A DNA stretch of 52,813 nucleotides from Cyanobium sp. Morenito 9A2 (GTDB lineage Bacteria; Cyanobacteriota; Cyanobacteriia; PCC-6307; Cyanobiaceae), in contig NZ_JAGQBJ010000016.1 in NCBI RefSeq assembly GCF_024345575.1, positions 1 to 52,813 of the forward strand, written 5' to 3'. Numbering within the stretch: position 1 is the first letter of the stretch; each line of letters starts with the position of its first letter. Made by a program: the position numbers and the translations under genes. Shown piece by piece: positions 25,306 through 33,311 of the stretch. The notes under the pieces were generated by a model. It did not search any database, had not been told where the DNA came from, and was given only the letters and a program-made list of their open reading frames with translations.

Positions 25306-25921
25306 TGTTGTTGCCATAGGGGATGTCCATGGCTGTGCCTCCCTGCTCAGGCAGGAGCTGGAGAAATACCGGGACAGTGGCGCTGAAATCATTCTCCTTG
25401 GGGATCTCCTCGACCGGTCCCCGGAGGACGGTGGGGCACGGGCTGTGCTCGAGCATGTATGGGCTATCCAGGCCGATCCCGGTGCCTATGGGCTGAAAGC
25501 ACTAAGCGTCATCAGGGGGAATCACGAGCAAATGGCCATTGATGCACTTGCGCAAGGGGAGACGGGGGAAGCCTCTGACCTCTGGTTCTGGAATGGTGGG
25601 GATCTCAGTGTCACGGGGCTCCTGAGGGAGAGGATGGATTGGTTGACATCCCTGCCCCATTACCTAATCAGAGGCGATTACCTCTTTGTTCATGCTGGGG
25701 TTAGGCCAGGAATTCCACTGGAGCAGCAAAGTATGGACGACATGCTCTGGATTCGCCAGCCCTTCCTTGGCCAGCCTCATGGATTACGTTATGTGGTCGT
25801 CCACGGTCACAGCATCACCGCCTCTAAGCAGGTGGAGCGAAAGCCATGGCGCATCGGCATCGATACAGGGGCCTTCCTTACCGGGAAGCTGTCCAGCTTG
25901 AGGATATCTCCAGGGGGCTGA
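25286..25921 (+). CDS. Metallophosphoesterase, PPP-type Ser/Thr phosphatase
   Basis: A 211-residue calcineurin-like phosphatase of the bacterial PrpA/ApaH-like group. Metal ligands appear in order: D13-x-H15 (IGDVHGC), D40 (LLGDLLDRS), N79-H80 (RGNHEQ), H in LFVHAGVRP and H in VVHGHS. It probably removes phosphate from serine/threonine, possibly also histidine or tyrosine. It overlaps the vWA gene by 20 bp, implying a matched pair. No Ser/Thr kinase is encoded nearby, so its substrate is unclear. Confidence 0.9.
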   Translation: MLTQGNDVVAIGDVHGCASLLRQELEKYRDSGAEIILLGDLLDRSPEDGGARAVLEHVWAIQADPGAYGLKALSVIRGNHEQMAIDALAQGETGEASDLWFWNGGDLSVTGLLRERMDWLTSLPHYLIRGDYLFVHAGVRPGIPLEQQSMDDMLWIRQPFLGQPHGLRYVVVHGHSITASKQVERKPWRIGIDTGAFLTGKLSSLRISPGG

Positions 25922-26005
25922 TCCAGGCAGACAGCGCCGGGGCACCATTGCGATTGCCATGGGGGACCGGGGAGACACGGGGCACGAAGCGGTGTCCCAT
26001 TTTTT

Positions 26006-26782
26006 TTGAACCACATATCAAACACACAACGACCGTTGAACGAAATTAAAAATCCAAAATTCGTGAAATACCTAAGGGTCTCAACCCAGGAACAGGGCAA
26101 GGGCGGCCATGGGATCGGAGCCCAAGCCCGTGATCTGGAACTGTTCCTTGGGTCTCTGGAGGCGGCAGAGATTGTTGGGACGTTTGTTGAGGTGGCTAGT
26201 GGGGCAAAGGGGGATAGGCCAGAACTTATTCAGGCCCTGGCCTTGTGCCGCAAAAGCGGGGCGAAACTCCTGGTTTCCAAGCTGGATAGGCTCAGCCGCA
26301 ATGTGGCTTTTATAGCCAATCTCCTCGAGGATCGGTCGGTGGAGTTTGTTGTGGCGGCATTGCCTCGAGCCGACCGGTTCCAACTGCACCTTTATGCCGC
26401 TCTCGCCGAGCAGGAACGGGAGTTTATCTCCCAACGCACAAAGGCTGCGTTGAAGGTTGCCAAGGAAAGGGGTGTGAAACTTGGTGGGGCAAGGCCTCAT
26501 CTGCACGCACTGAACGCACGTAAGGGTGAGGAGGCCCTACAGCAGGCCAGAAGCGTCGCTGGGATTATTATTCCCCTTCGTCGGAATGGTGCAACGCTGC
26601 AAAAGGTGGCAGATGCACTGAATAATGCAGGGATCCGAACCCAGAGGGGGTGCATGTGGAGGCCCACCCAGGTATCTAACGCAATTCAACGATTGGGGTA
26701 CAACAAATTAAATACAGAGAGGGCTTCAACCCTTCATGATCAAAAGTGCCTCACTCGAATGGCAATCAGGCAACAATCCTAG
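26006..26782 (+). CDS. Serine recombinase (resolvase family)
   Basis: A 258-residue small serine recombinase. The catalytic serine lies in [10 protein letters not shown] (S26), followed by [16 protein letters not shown] and the helix [21 protein letters not shown], then a C-terminal DNA-binding HTH ([18 protein letters not shown]). TTG 26006 is the first start; GTG 26063, right before KYLRVST, is also possible, and neither has a clear ribosome-binding site. The gene ends two bases before a 142-bp inverted-repeat element, so its last residues may have been altered by that insertion. Likely functions: resolution or inversion within the island. Confidence 0.88.
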   Translation: MNHISNTQRPLNEIKNPKFVKYLRVSTQEQGKGGHGIGAQARDLELFLGSLEAAEIVGTFVEVASGAKGDRPELIQALALCRKSGAKLLVSKLDRLSRNVAFIANLLEDRSVEFVVAALPRADRFQLHLYAALAEQEREFISQRTKAALKVAKERGVKLGGARPHLHALNARKGEEALQQARSVAGIIIPLRRNGATLQKVADALNNAGIRTQRGCMWRPTQVSNAIQRLGYNKLNTERASTLHDQKCLTRMAIRQQS

Positions 26783-26784
26783 GG

Positions 26785-26926
26785 GGGTGTGTTATGTCTG
26801 GGAAAGGGAGAGAGCCTAAAAAGTTCCTGGCACGAGAAGCAAGAGAAAAATTATAAAAAAATTCTCTATGCCGCTCCTCCCAAAGGAAAGACCTGCTGCT
26901 CCCTATGCAGGAGAAAACGCACCCTG
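26785..26926 (+). mobile_element. MITE-like element, copy 1
   Basis: About 142 bp related at roughly four of five positions to the reverse complement of 46879-47021. The ends are inverted repeats: the left begins GGGTGTGTTATG and the right ends GAAAACGCACCC (its complement GGGTGCGTTTTC). Shared internal blocks include GGGAAAGGGAGAGA, AAAAAGTTCCTGG and CTCCCAAAGGAA. It encodes no transposase. No target-site duplication is obvious. A short frame shared by both copies (SMP.LPKE, then APY..ENAP) may be chance or a gene remnant. Confidence 0.65.
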
Positions 26927-26966
26927 TCTGCAGACAATAGCGGCGCATTGCACTACCAGCGCTCGA

Positions 26967-27698
26967 TCAATCTGCTGACGTTTCGCTCCTCCTCAGTATT
27001 CTACGACCTCTCACCATCTTAAGGACCAGGCGCTTGTCCTCCATTAGCTGCCTTGCCCATTGCTTCACAACAGAAGTTGGGAGGTTGTTCAATCTTGCAA
27101 ATTCTGTCGCTGTAATGCCCTCGGGAAGTCCGTATTTGGCCTCTAACAAGTGGTACAGCTTTTCTACATTAACTTGAACATATGTGTGGCGAGGCCTCTC
27201 CTCCCCAAGAACGCTTCTGTAGCGCTTAACCGTTCCCCTGTCTTCATAACCATATAGGAATGATCTGTCGAAGTATGTCTCGGCTCGCCTGATCTCTTGA
27301 TCGGAGTAGGACTTTGTTCGCTTCCTACCGGTTTTGCGACAGCGTGTGAACGTAATGTAATCTTTGGCTTTCAGAAAATCTGTGATCACTTCCCAAGTGG
27401 CGCGTGTGTAGTTGCCATATCCCCCGCTAGAGTTTAGGAATGTTAGTACTTCATAATTATTTTGAAAATAAAAACAATGCACTCTATTCTTGTACTCCTT
27501 GCTCCCGAGAAATGTAAATAATACTGATTCTGCGATTTCCCGAGTCTTCTCTTCGTTATTGCTTAAAGCGTAGAACTCCCGTGAGCCCTTGCTGTAATCC
27601 TCGTCGTTGTCGTGCTTGATTGATCCAGTCATGTCTATTTTGAATTGGTTTTTTTCTTTGTGCTGCTCTAATGAATAGCGTATCCATTTGACTGCCAC
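26967..27698 (-). CDS. Hypothetical protein with C-terminal helix-turn-helix
   Basis: A 243-residue protein I do not recognise. Its composition (many Lys, Asn, Tyr; AT-rich codons) differs sharply from the GC-rich neighbours, suggesting transfer. The N-terminal two thirds are mixed alpha/beta with many aromatic residues (HCFYFQNNYEVLTFL, SFLYGYEDRGTVKRYRS). The C-terminal part, TATEFARLNNLPTSVVKQW followed by a basic tail GRRILRR, has the look of a DNA-binding HTH. Two perfect dyads lie upstream (27745-27759, 27784-27800). It might be a plasmid/island replication or regulatory protein, but no evidence decides this. Confidence 0.6.
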   Translation of the reverse strand: MAVKWIRYSLEQHKEKNQFKIDMTGSIKHDNDEDYSKGSREFYALSNNEEKTREIAESVLFTFLGSKEYKNRVHCFYFQNNYEVLTFLNSSGGYGNYTRATWEVITDFLKAKDYITFTRCRKTGRKRTKSYSDQEIRRAETYFDRSFLYGYEDRGTVKRYRSVLGEERPRHTYVQVNVEKLYHLLEAKYGLPEGITATEFARLNNLPTSVVKQWARQLMEDKRLVLKMVRGRRILRRSETSAD

Positions 27699-27744
27699 AG
27701 CCCAGGTTCATGCCAAGCAGGAATCCCGCAAGGTGGTTGTAAGG

Positions 27745-27800
27745 GTGTTGACCCAACACTGTTGAGGCCCAGCTTATTGCCTCCTTTCAAGTTGAAAGGA
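27745..27800. promoter_or_regulatory. Two perfect dyads upstream of the HTH protein gene
   Basis: GTGTTG-ACC-CAACAC (27745-27759) and the 17-bp palindrome CCTTTCAA-G-TTGAAAGG (27784-27800) lie 47 and 86 bp upstream of the minus-strand gene at 27698. Both are odd-length symmetric sites typical of operators. The rest of the 400-bp gap 27699-28105 holds no gene; a TACAAT at 28088-28093 is a candidate -10 for the cyAbrB gene. Confidence 0.45.
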
Positions 27801-28105
27801 TAGGCGGATATGTCTATACCAGTTTCGCGGATCGCAGGGCTTTAAGGCCGTGCGTTCGCTTTTGAGCAGACTACAACTATACCATGTATTTCGTGCATTT
27901 GGGTGGTAGATAGCGCCAGAGAAGCGAAGGCCGTTTTGCCTGTTGCGGATTCCCTCCTTTTCTCTCGAGGGTGATGCTGAAGGGGTGGCCTATGTGGAGA
28001 TGGGATGATTCAATATGTTGTGCAAGCCTGCCACCACAATCCAGGATCAGTGCTGGTGCTCCCGGGACCATAAGGTACATTGTGGGTTACAATCACGAAT
28101 GACCC

Positions 28106-28474
28106 ATGGCATTAACCGGCGCAGACCTGCTGGCAAAGGTGAAGGAACTAGGGGATGTGAGTAAGTCCGAGCTGGTGCGGGAAGCTGGCTACGTGTCCAC
28201 TAAGAAAGATGGGTCGGAGCGCCTGAACTTCACAGCCTTCTACGAAGCCCTGCTGGAAGCTAAAGGGGTATCCCTGGGCTCCAATGGCAGCACCAGTGTT
28301 GGCAAAGGTGGCCGGAAGCTCAGCTATGTCGCCACTGTTCAGGGGAACGGCAACCTCCTGATCGGCAAGGCGTATTCAGCCCTGCTGGACCTCAAGCCCG
28401 GCGATGAGTTCGAGATCAAGCTGGGTCGCAAGCAGATCAAGCTCATCCCCCTCGGTGCTCCAGAAGAGGAGTGA
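28106..28474 (+). CDS. cyAbrB family transcriptional regulator, second copy
   Basis: A 122-residue paralogue of the protein encoded at 3909-4283, nearly identical in both the N-terminal helical part (LLAKVKELGDVSKSELVREA) and the C-terminal AbrB-type domain (LSYVATVQGNGNLLIGKAY, LKPGDEFEIKLGRKQIKL). Differences cluster at the ends. Start and stop agree with the paralogue. A possible -10 TACAAT at 28088-28093 lies only 12 bases before the ATG, which would give a very short leader. The high protein similarity, with many synonymous DNA changes, suggests strong selection on both copies. Confidence 0.92.
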   Translation: MALTGADLLAKVKELGDVSKSELVREAGYVSTKKDGSERLNFTAFYEALLEAKGVSLGSNGSTSVGKGGRKLSYVATVQGNGNLLIGKAYSALLDLKPGDEFEIKLGRKQIKLIPLGAPEEE

Positions 28475-28603
28475 ACTGAAGATTCCGGCATAGGCGCCAG
28501 CCTTTCCTTTCCAGCCCGCTCCTGAGAACCCACCTCTGTTCCTCCCGGGGAGTTCTTGTTGTTCGCCATCAAGGGGTAGCTAGTGCCTATCGGGACTAGT
28601 TTC

Positions 28604-28879
28604 TCATCGCGGAAGAGGGCAGAGCCAGGGCACAGGGGCGCGGCAGGTGCGCCAGTCGCCATTGGTGCTGCTCACCTCCACACCGATCAGGCTGGAGGGA
28701 TGGTCGGATTCGCTGAGGTGACCGATCCACTCGATCGCATCGGCAATGGCGTCATCAAGGGAGCTGTATTGGCCGTCGAGCTGGCCGTGCGGCTCGCAGC
28801 TCCCATCGATGAGCCGGTAGCTGCGCTCGCTTGACCTGGCTGCCTTGCTCAGCAGAGCAGCGGTTACGTATGACGGCAT
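28604..28879 (-). CDS. Small conserved hypothetical protein
   Basis: A 91-residue protein beginning MPSYVTAALLSKAARSSE, with a central SLDDAIADAIEWIGHL helix and an ending with two cysteines (DWRTCRAPVPWLCPL). It resembles small proteins I recall from picocyanobacteria, without known function. The start is ATG 28879, supported by an excellent ribosome-binding site AAGGAGA seven bases upstream. No signal peptide. Single-gene unit. Confidence 0.7.
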   Translation of the reverse strand: MPSYVTAALLSKAARSSERSYRLIDGSCEPHGQLDGQYSSLDDAIADAIEWIGHLSESDHPSSLIGVEVSSTNGDWRTCRAPVPWLCPLPR

Positions 28880-29019
28880 GTCAGTTCTCCTTGGGTCAAC
28901 ACCTTGGTTAGAGCAAGGGGCGAGCGGCTGTATCCAGCGGAACACTTTGATCTGTCGTTACAGCGACGGCAACCAAGGTTCATGCCTTCCAAGGCGGGCG
29001 CAGGGGTAGTAATTGCTCT

Positions 29020-29355
29020 TCAGTCGTGGCGGAGGCTACTGGGAAAGAAGTTCGGGTTGCTGCTGAGTTGCTGTGGATGTGGGGATTGCTCCGCGTTGGC
29101 CTCCGCATTCGCCTCCATCGCCTCCCTGCAGCGGTGCAGCATCACCTGCCTACGGGCATCGGGCTTTTCGATGCGGATGCCGCCGCCAAAGAAGCGCTGC
29201 AGCTGCTGGCCGCGCAGCTTGGCGATTGGTGCGGGCACCAGGCGGCAGGGGCGCACCGCCTGGCCGGTGGCATCGAGGAACCAGATGCGGGCCTGGGCGC
29301 CGGGGTGATCGGCCGGCTCGAGGAACTCGACGCCGATGCAGGCGATGGCGGACAT
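29020..29355 (-). CDS. Hypothetical protein
   Basis: A 111-residue frame beginning MSAIACIGVEFLEPADHPG, with plausible mixed composition (ARIWFLDATGQAVRPCRLV, then LRGQQLQRFFGGGIRIEKP). The open frame extends upstream, but that part is low-complexity and antisense to the next gene. Start at ATG 29355 chosen because sensible protein sequence begins there. No family recognised. Divergent from the gene at 29472. Confidence 0.55.
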   Translation of the reverse strand: MSAIACIGVEFLEPADHPGAQARIWFLDATGQAVRPCRLVPAPIAKLRGQQLQRFFGGGIRIEKPDARRQVMLHRCREAMEANAEANAEQSPHPQQLSSNPNFFPSSLRHD

Positions 29356-29471
29356 GGATGGCGAGCGACGGACACCCGCGCCCCGCCCCGCCAGGGGCAT
29401 CCTGGCCGCGGTGCCGAGCCGCCATCCAGCCGCCACGGGCGCAGTACGCCCGGCCGGCGCTGGCCAACAGG

Positions 29472-29816
29472 ATGGAACTCCTGCTAGTACGGGTGTACTT
29501 CCTGCTTGGCGCTCTCGTGTCTGCTCCCCCTGCTCGCTCTCGCGGTTCCCATCGGGACAGCAACCCCAGCGGGGAGGAAGCAACCATCGAGGCCTGGCCC
29601 TATCTCGATGGGGCTGTGCTGCGCCCCAGCCGCAGCCGCAAGGTCTGCATGACCTGCCACTTCTTTCGCCACCACGCCGGGGTGAACTGCATCCCCCTGC
29701 TCACCTGCCAGCTGCACCAGGGCCTGCTGGCCCAGGGAGAGCACCTCACCCGCCGCTGTCAGGGTTGGACCGACGACATGACGCGCCAGCGGGGCTGGTG
29801 CCCGGAGGTGGCCTGA
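29472..29816 (+). CDS. Small cysteine/histidine-rich protein
   Basis: A 114-residue frame whose second half is distinctive: CMTCHFFRHHAGVNCIPLL, then TCQLHQGLLAQGEHL and RRCQGWT, ending RGWCPE. The spaced Cys and His residues suggest a small zinc-binding protein; similar proteins occur in marine Synechococcus in my recollection. ATG 29472 is the longest sensible start, but the first 45 residues are poor and translation may begin further in (for example at ATG 29649). Seven bases separate it from the DUF1651 gene. Confidence 0.6.
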   Translation: MELLLVRVYFLLGALVSAPPARSRGSHRDSNPSGEEATIEAWPYLDGAVLRPSRSRKVCMTCHFFRHHAGVNCIPLLTCQLHQGLLAQGEHLTRRCQGWTDDMTRQRGWCPEVA

Positions 29817-29822
29817 TCAGGC

Positions 29823-30074
29823 ATGGCCATCAGCAAGGGACCACCCCTGTCGCCCAAAGACGGGTGGCTCAGCGATGGCCGCCAGGTGCTGCGCTTCCGC
29901 CCGACGCGCTGGGAGCGCACCTACCAGCGGCTGGAGATCACCAAGGGAGAATTACTCCCCGGCGAACCGGTGCCGCTGCTCAAGAACCGCCGGGAGATCA
30001 GCCGGGATGAGGCCCTCAAGCTGTGGGCCGCCAAGCGCCAGGAGGGCTGGAGCCCCTGCGAGCCCCAGTGGTGA
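29823..30074 (+). CDS. DUF1651 family protein
   Basis: An 83-residue protein with the DUF1651 layout: GWLSDGRQVLRFRPTRWER near the N-terminus, then PLLKNRREISRDEALKLW and a GW...PQW end. The family is restricted to picocyanobacteria as far as I know and has no assigned role. It lies seven bases after the Cys-rich gene, so the pair probably shares a transcript ended by the hairpin at 30213-30240. Confidence 0.82.
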   Translation: MAISKGPPLSPKDGWLSDGRQVLRFRPTRWERTYQRLEITKGELLPGEPVPLLKNRREISRDEALKLWAAKRQEGWSPCEPQW

Positions 30075-30212
30075 TGGGGTGTGGCCCTGGAGTGAGGTTT
30101 GCCGTACTGACACCACGGCCCAACGGATCTATCCATGAAGCAGAGGCCTCGACCAGGGCGGTTCAAACCAGTTCCCTGCAACCGACCTAGCCCTTGGCTT
30201 CTGCGCAGTAGT

Positions 30213-30240
30213 AGGGCGCCCGACACGGGGCGCCCTTTCT
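30213..30240 (+). terminator. Rho-independent terminator
   Basis: A 9-bp stem AGGGCGCCC (30213-30221) / GGGCGCCCT (30228-30236) with a short loop, followed by TTTCT. It lies 140 bp after the DUF1651 stop. Confidence 0.65.
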
Positions 30241-30290
30241 ATTGGGCGCATTCAGCCTTTCCACAGCAGCGCCTCGACCCTGGTCACCTC

Positions 30291-30557
30291 TTAGTCGAGC
30301 GGCTGGCCCCTATCGGTCGGGGTGGTGATCGTTGCGGTGGTGTAATCGTGACGGCAGCCAACGCCATAGTCCGTCCGATGGCAGGCCTCAATTGCGGCGA
30401 ACACAGGGCACCACTCGCCCTCGATAGCAGTGCCGTTGGGGTGCAGCTGGATCTTGAGGCCGGCTTCCGTGAGCACCTTCTCGCAGGCGGCGATGTAGGG
30501 CGCCAGGTGCACGCCCACACCGATCGGGACGACGCACAGATCCACGATCACCTTCAC
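30291..30557 (-). CDS. Thiamine-binding family protein (MTH1187/YqgV type)
   Basis: An 88-residue single-domain protein with a ferredoxin-like fold. VIVDLCVVPIGVGVHLAPYI, then VLTEAGLKIQLHPNGTAIEGEW and FAAIEACH match the MTH1187/YkoF-like family, thought to bind thiamine or a related pyrimidine. The start is GTG 30557 with AGGAG seven bases upstream; longer frames run into the divergent gene. No thiamine biosynthesis gene is adjacent. Confidence 0.82.
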   Translation of the reverse strand: MKVIVDLCVVPIGVGVHLAPYIAACEKVLTEAGLKIQLHPNGTAIEGEWCPVFAAIEACHRTDYGVGCRHDYTTATITTPTDRGQPLD

Positions 30558-30615
30558 GGTCAGCTCCTCTGGCTTGGATTGCTCCCATCGTGGGAAACGG
30601 TGCACAGGAGCTGCC

Positions 30616-31065
30616 GTGTCTGCTTTCCCTCTGCTAGTGATCGTGCATGCCCTGGCCGCCACGGTGTGGACCGGCGGGCATCTGGTGTTGGATCTGGGAG
30701 TGCTGCCCAGCGCGCTGCGGGAGGGAAGCGCGGCACCGATCCGCAGCTTCGAAGAGACGTTTGAGCCGCTGGGCCTCACCGCCCTGGCGATTCAGGTGCT
30801 GACGGGGCTGTGGATGGGCTGGATCTATCTGCCGGGGTTCCAGGGGCTCTTCAGCCCAGCCAACCCGATCGGGATGCTGGTGGGCGTCAAGCTGTCGCTG
30901 CTGGCCGGCACTGCCGCCCTGGCCCTGCACGCCCGGTTGCGGCTCATCCCCAACCTCACCGACGAGACCCTGGGCGGCCTGGCATGGCACATCCGTGGCA
31001 TCACCGCCTTGGCCATCGCCTTCGTGGTGGTGGGGGCCTTTATCCGTCTGGGGGGCCTGAGCTGA
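30616..31065 (+). CDS. CopD-like membrane protein
   Basis: A 149-residue integral membrane protein with four helices. PLLVIVHALAATVWTGGHL contains the HxxxxxxWxGGH pattern of CopD-type and related haem- or metal-handling membrane proteins; a second His occurs in GLAWHIRGITAL. Substrate unknown. Start GTG 30616 with AGGAG seven bases upstream. Its 3' end overlaps the convergent LysR gene by 26 bp. Divergent from the thiamine-binding gene with only 58 bp between starts. Confidence 0.7.
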   Translation: MSAFPLLVIVHALAATVWTGGHLVLDLGVLPSALREGSAAPIRSFEETFEPLGLTALAIQVLTGLWMGWIYLPGFQGLFSPANPIGMLVGVKLSLLAGTAALALHARLRLIPNLTDETLGGLAWHIRGITALAIAFVVVGAFIRLGGLS

Positions 31066-31996
31066 GCTTGGATCCAGCAACTAGCCCTGCCCCCGCCAGT
31101 GCCTGCGTCAGCCGCGGCTGCACGAACTCGATGAAGGCCCGCGTGCGGGCCGGCAGGCGGGTTCCGCCGGGGAGCAGCAGCTGCACTGGCGTGGGTGGGG
31201 TTGCCTGATCGTCCAGAAGCGGCACCAACCGTCCGGCCTGGATCGCCTCATGGGCCAGCAGGCCAGGCAGGCGGGCGATGCCCAGGCCCTGTTCGGCCGC
31301 CGTGCGCAGCACCACAAAGTCGTCGCTGACCAACCGGCCGCTGACCATGACCTCGCTGCTGCGGGCCCCGGCGCCAAACGGCCAGCTGCTGCGCACCTCC
31401 ATCCCAGCGCGCGAGAAGCGCAGACAGGCATGGGACGACAGATCCGAGGGGCGCTGCGGGGTGCCGTGGCGGGCCAAATAGGCGGGGCTGGCGACAACGC
31501 GGTCGTAAGCGCTGCCGATCCGCCGGGTGATCAGGCTCGAATCCCGCAGCTGCCCGGCGCGGATCGCGACGTCAAAGCGCTCCGCCACCAGATCCACCAG
31601 GCGGTCGCTGAGAAGCAACACCACCTCCACCGCCGGATAGGCCTCAAGAAACTGGCTGAGCACCGGCGCCAGAAAGAGTTCGCCGATCGACACCGCGGTG
31701 GTGATCCGCAACCGGCCCCTGGGTTCCCGCTGTAATTCCGTCACGGCCTCCTGCGCCGCTTCCAGCCGGGCGATCGCCGCTTCTGCCTCCTCCACGAAGG
31801 CCAAGCCCGCGTCGGTGAGCGACAGCTTGCGGGTGGTGCGCTGCAGCAGCTGCACCCCCAGCTGGGCCTCCAGCTCGGAGACCTTGCGACTCACGGTGGT
31901 CTTGGGCATGCCGAGCCGCTCGGCGGCGGCGCGGAAGCTGCCCGCCTGCACCACGCGCACCAGCACCAGGGCGCCGTTGAGATCAAACTGACCCAT
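31040..31996 (-). CDS. LysR family transcriptional regulator
   Basis: A 318-residue LTTR. The N-terminal winged HTH (FDLNGALVLVRVVQAGSF, then AAERLGMPKTTVSRKVSEL) is followed by the effector-binding domain (GRLRITTAVSIGELFLAPVL and the second lobe ending near FVQPRLTQAL). It resembles the CrgA/DsdC-like subgroup annotated near oxidoreductases. It is divergent from the CDGSH and dioxygenase genes, the usual arrangement for LTTR targets; a dyad at 32011-32028 lies between them. Inducer unknown. Confidence 0.92.
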   Translation of the reverse strand: MGQFDLNGALVLVRVVQAGSFRAAAERLGMPKTTVSRKVSELEAQLGVQLLQRTTRKLSLTDAGLAFVEEAEAAIARLEAAQEAVTELQREPRGRLRITTAVSIGELFLAPVLSQFLEAYPAVEVVLLLSDRLVDLVAERFDVAIRAGQLRDSSLITRRIGSAYDRVVASPAYLARHGTPQRPSDLSSHACLRFSRAGMEVRSSWPFGAGARSSEVMVSGRLVSDDFVVLRTAAEQGLGIARLPGLLAHEAIQAGRLVPLLDDQATPPTPVQLLLPGGTRLPARTRAFIEFVQPRLTQALAGAGLVAGSKLSSGPPDG

Positions 31997-32010
31997 ATGC
32001 GGGACAGTTT

Positions 32011-32028
32011 ATCCCGATAATGAGGGAT
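32011..32028. promoter_or_regulatory. Possible LysR operator dyad
   Basis: ATCCC-N8-GGGAT lies 15 bases upstream of the LysR start and 70 bases before the CDGSH gene. Position and symmetry suit an LTTR site that controls both directions; the sequence is not a textbook T-N11-A box. Confidence 0.35.
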
Positions 32029-32096
32029 TGTCCTGCCCGTGGATTCATTACAAGGTGAATGGGCGCAGCGATCCCCTCGTTGCATCCCCACACCCG

Positions 32097-32378
32097 ATGT
32101 CCGTCATGACCACCGCCACGCACCCCTCCCCGCTCACCCTGCCGGCCGGCACCCATGCCCTCTGCAGCTGCGGCCTGAGCAAAAACGGAGCCTTCTGCGA
32201 CGGCAGCCACCAGGGCAGCAGCCATTCCCCAAGCATCCTCAAGCTCGAAGAGGAGCAGACCGTTTATTTGTGCAGTTGCTGTGCCTCCGCCAAGAAGCCC
32301 TTCTGCGATGGCAGCCATCTCCAACTGAGCGCCTCCACCCCCCAGAGCCAGGGCCCGTGGTGGAAGTTCTGGGGCTGA
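32097..32378 (+). CDS. CDGSH iron-sulfur domain protein
   Basis: A 93-residue protein with two CDGSH zinc-finger-type motifs, each of the form C-x-C-x9-CDGSH: CSCGLSKNGAFCDGSH and CSCCASAKKPFCDGSH. Each binds a redox-active [2Fe-2S] cluster with three Cys and one His (mitoNEET-like). Tandem CDGSH proteins of this size are common in bacteria, with roles in iron or redox homeostasis. Start ATG 32097 (MSVMTT); an internal ATG at 32106 also fits. Sixty-two bases separate it from the dioxygenase gene; both lie opposite LysR. Confidence 0.92.
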   Translation: MSVMTTATHPSPLTLPAGTHALCSCGLSKNGAFCDGSHQGSSHSPSILKLEEEQTVYLCSCCASAKKPFCDGSHLQLSASTPQSQGPWWKFWG

Positions 32379-32440
32379 TCAGATCTGCTGCACCGCACCG
32401 TTTGCCCTCTCCTGGCCACACCAGGAAGCTGTTGTCACCC

Positions 32441-33250
32441 ATGACTCCCTCACCAGCCCCTTCCGTTCTGTTCGTGGCCCATGGCTCGCCGATGTTCGCC
32501 ATCCGGCCCGGTGCGGCTGGAGCGGCACTTACGGCCCTGGCCGATGAGTTGGCGCGGCCTAGCGCTGTGCTGGTGATCAGCCCCCACTGGGAAACGGAGA
32601 TCGCCACTGTTGGCACAGCCAGCCAGCTGGAGACCATCCACGACTTCGGGGGATTCGATCCGGCGCTCTATGCCATCCAGTACTCGGCTCAGGGTTCACC
32701 TCAGGGAGCGCAAGAGGTTGTGGCTGCGCTGGAGGCCGCCGACCTGCCATTGCGCACCGATGCACAGCGTGGCCTCGACCACGGCGCCTGGGTGCCGTTG
32801 CGGGTTTTGTTCCCGCAGGCCGACGTGCCCATCGTTCCCCTGTCGATTCAGCATCACGGCGGCCCTATTCACGCCTTCCGCGTGGGCCAGGCTCTGGCGC
32901 CCCTGGTCAAGCAGGGCTGGTTGATCGTGGCAACGGGCAACATCACCCACAACCTCCGCGACTGGCAGCAGGCCGAGATGGGCGCCTCCATCGACAGCAG
33001 CTACGCCCAGCGCTTCTCGGACTGGATCAATGGGCAGCTGCTCAGTGGGAACACCGCGGCCCTGCTGGACTACCGGCAGCGCCAGAGCGATGCGTTGCGG
33101 GCCCAGCCGCGCGACGAGCATCTGCTGCCGTTGTTCACCGCCCTCGGTGCCGCCGGGTCTGGAGCACAGGCACACGCCATCCACCGCGGCATCACCGATC
33201 ACGTGATCGCGATGGATGGCTATGCGTTCGAGCAGACAGCAGCTCAATAG
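32441..33250 (+). CDS. Extradiol ring-cleavage dioxygenase (DODA/YgiD, LigB family)
   Basis: A 269-residue class III extradiol dioxygenase of the 4,5-DOPA dioxygenase type, a non-haem iron (or Zn) enzyme. Expected metal ligands and active-site histidines are visible: H14 (FVAHGSPMF), SPHWET, then ETIHDFGGF, QRGLDHGAWVPL and GNITHNLRD. The start ATG 32441 follows an AGGAAG. Substrate cannot be inferred; cyanobacterial homologues are usually annotated as DODA-like. Likely controlled by the divergent LysR. Confidence 0.88.
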   Translation: MTPSPAPSVLFVAHGSPMFAIRPGAAGAALTALADELARPSAVLVISPHWETEIATVGTASQLETIHDFGGFDPALYAIQYSAQGSPQGAQEVVAALEAADLPLRTDAQRGLDHGAWVPLRVLFPQADVPIVPLSIQHHGGPIHAFRVGQALAPLVKQGWLIVATGNITHNLRDWQQAEMGASIDSSYAQRFSDWINGQLLSGNTAALLDYRQRQSDALRAQPRDEHLLPLFTALGAAGSGAQAHAIHRGITDHVIAMDGYAFEQTAAQ

Positions 33251-33311
33251 AGAACTGCACCGCAGCGATCGAGCTCTTCATCGGGGGCAACAGCCCTTCA
33301 TAAGCGGGGGC

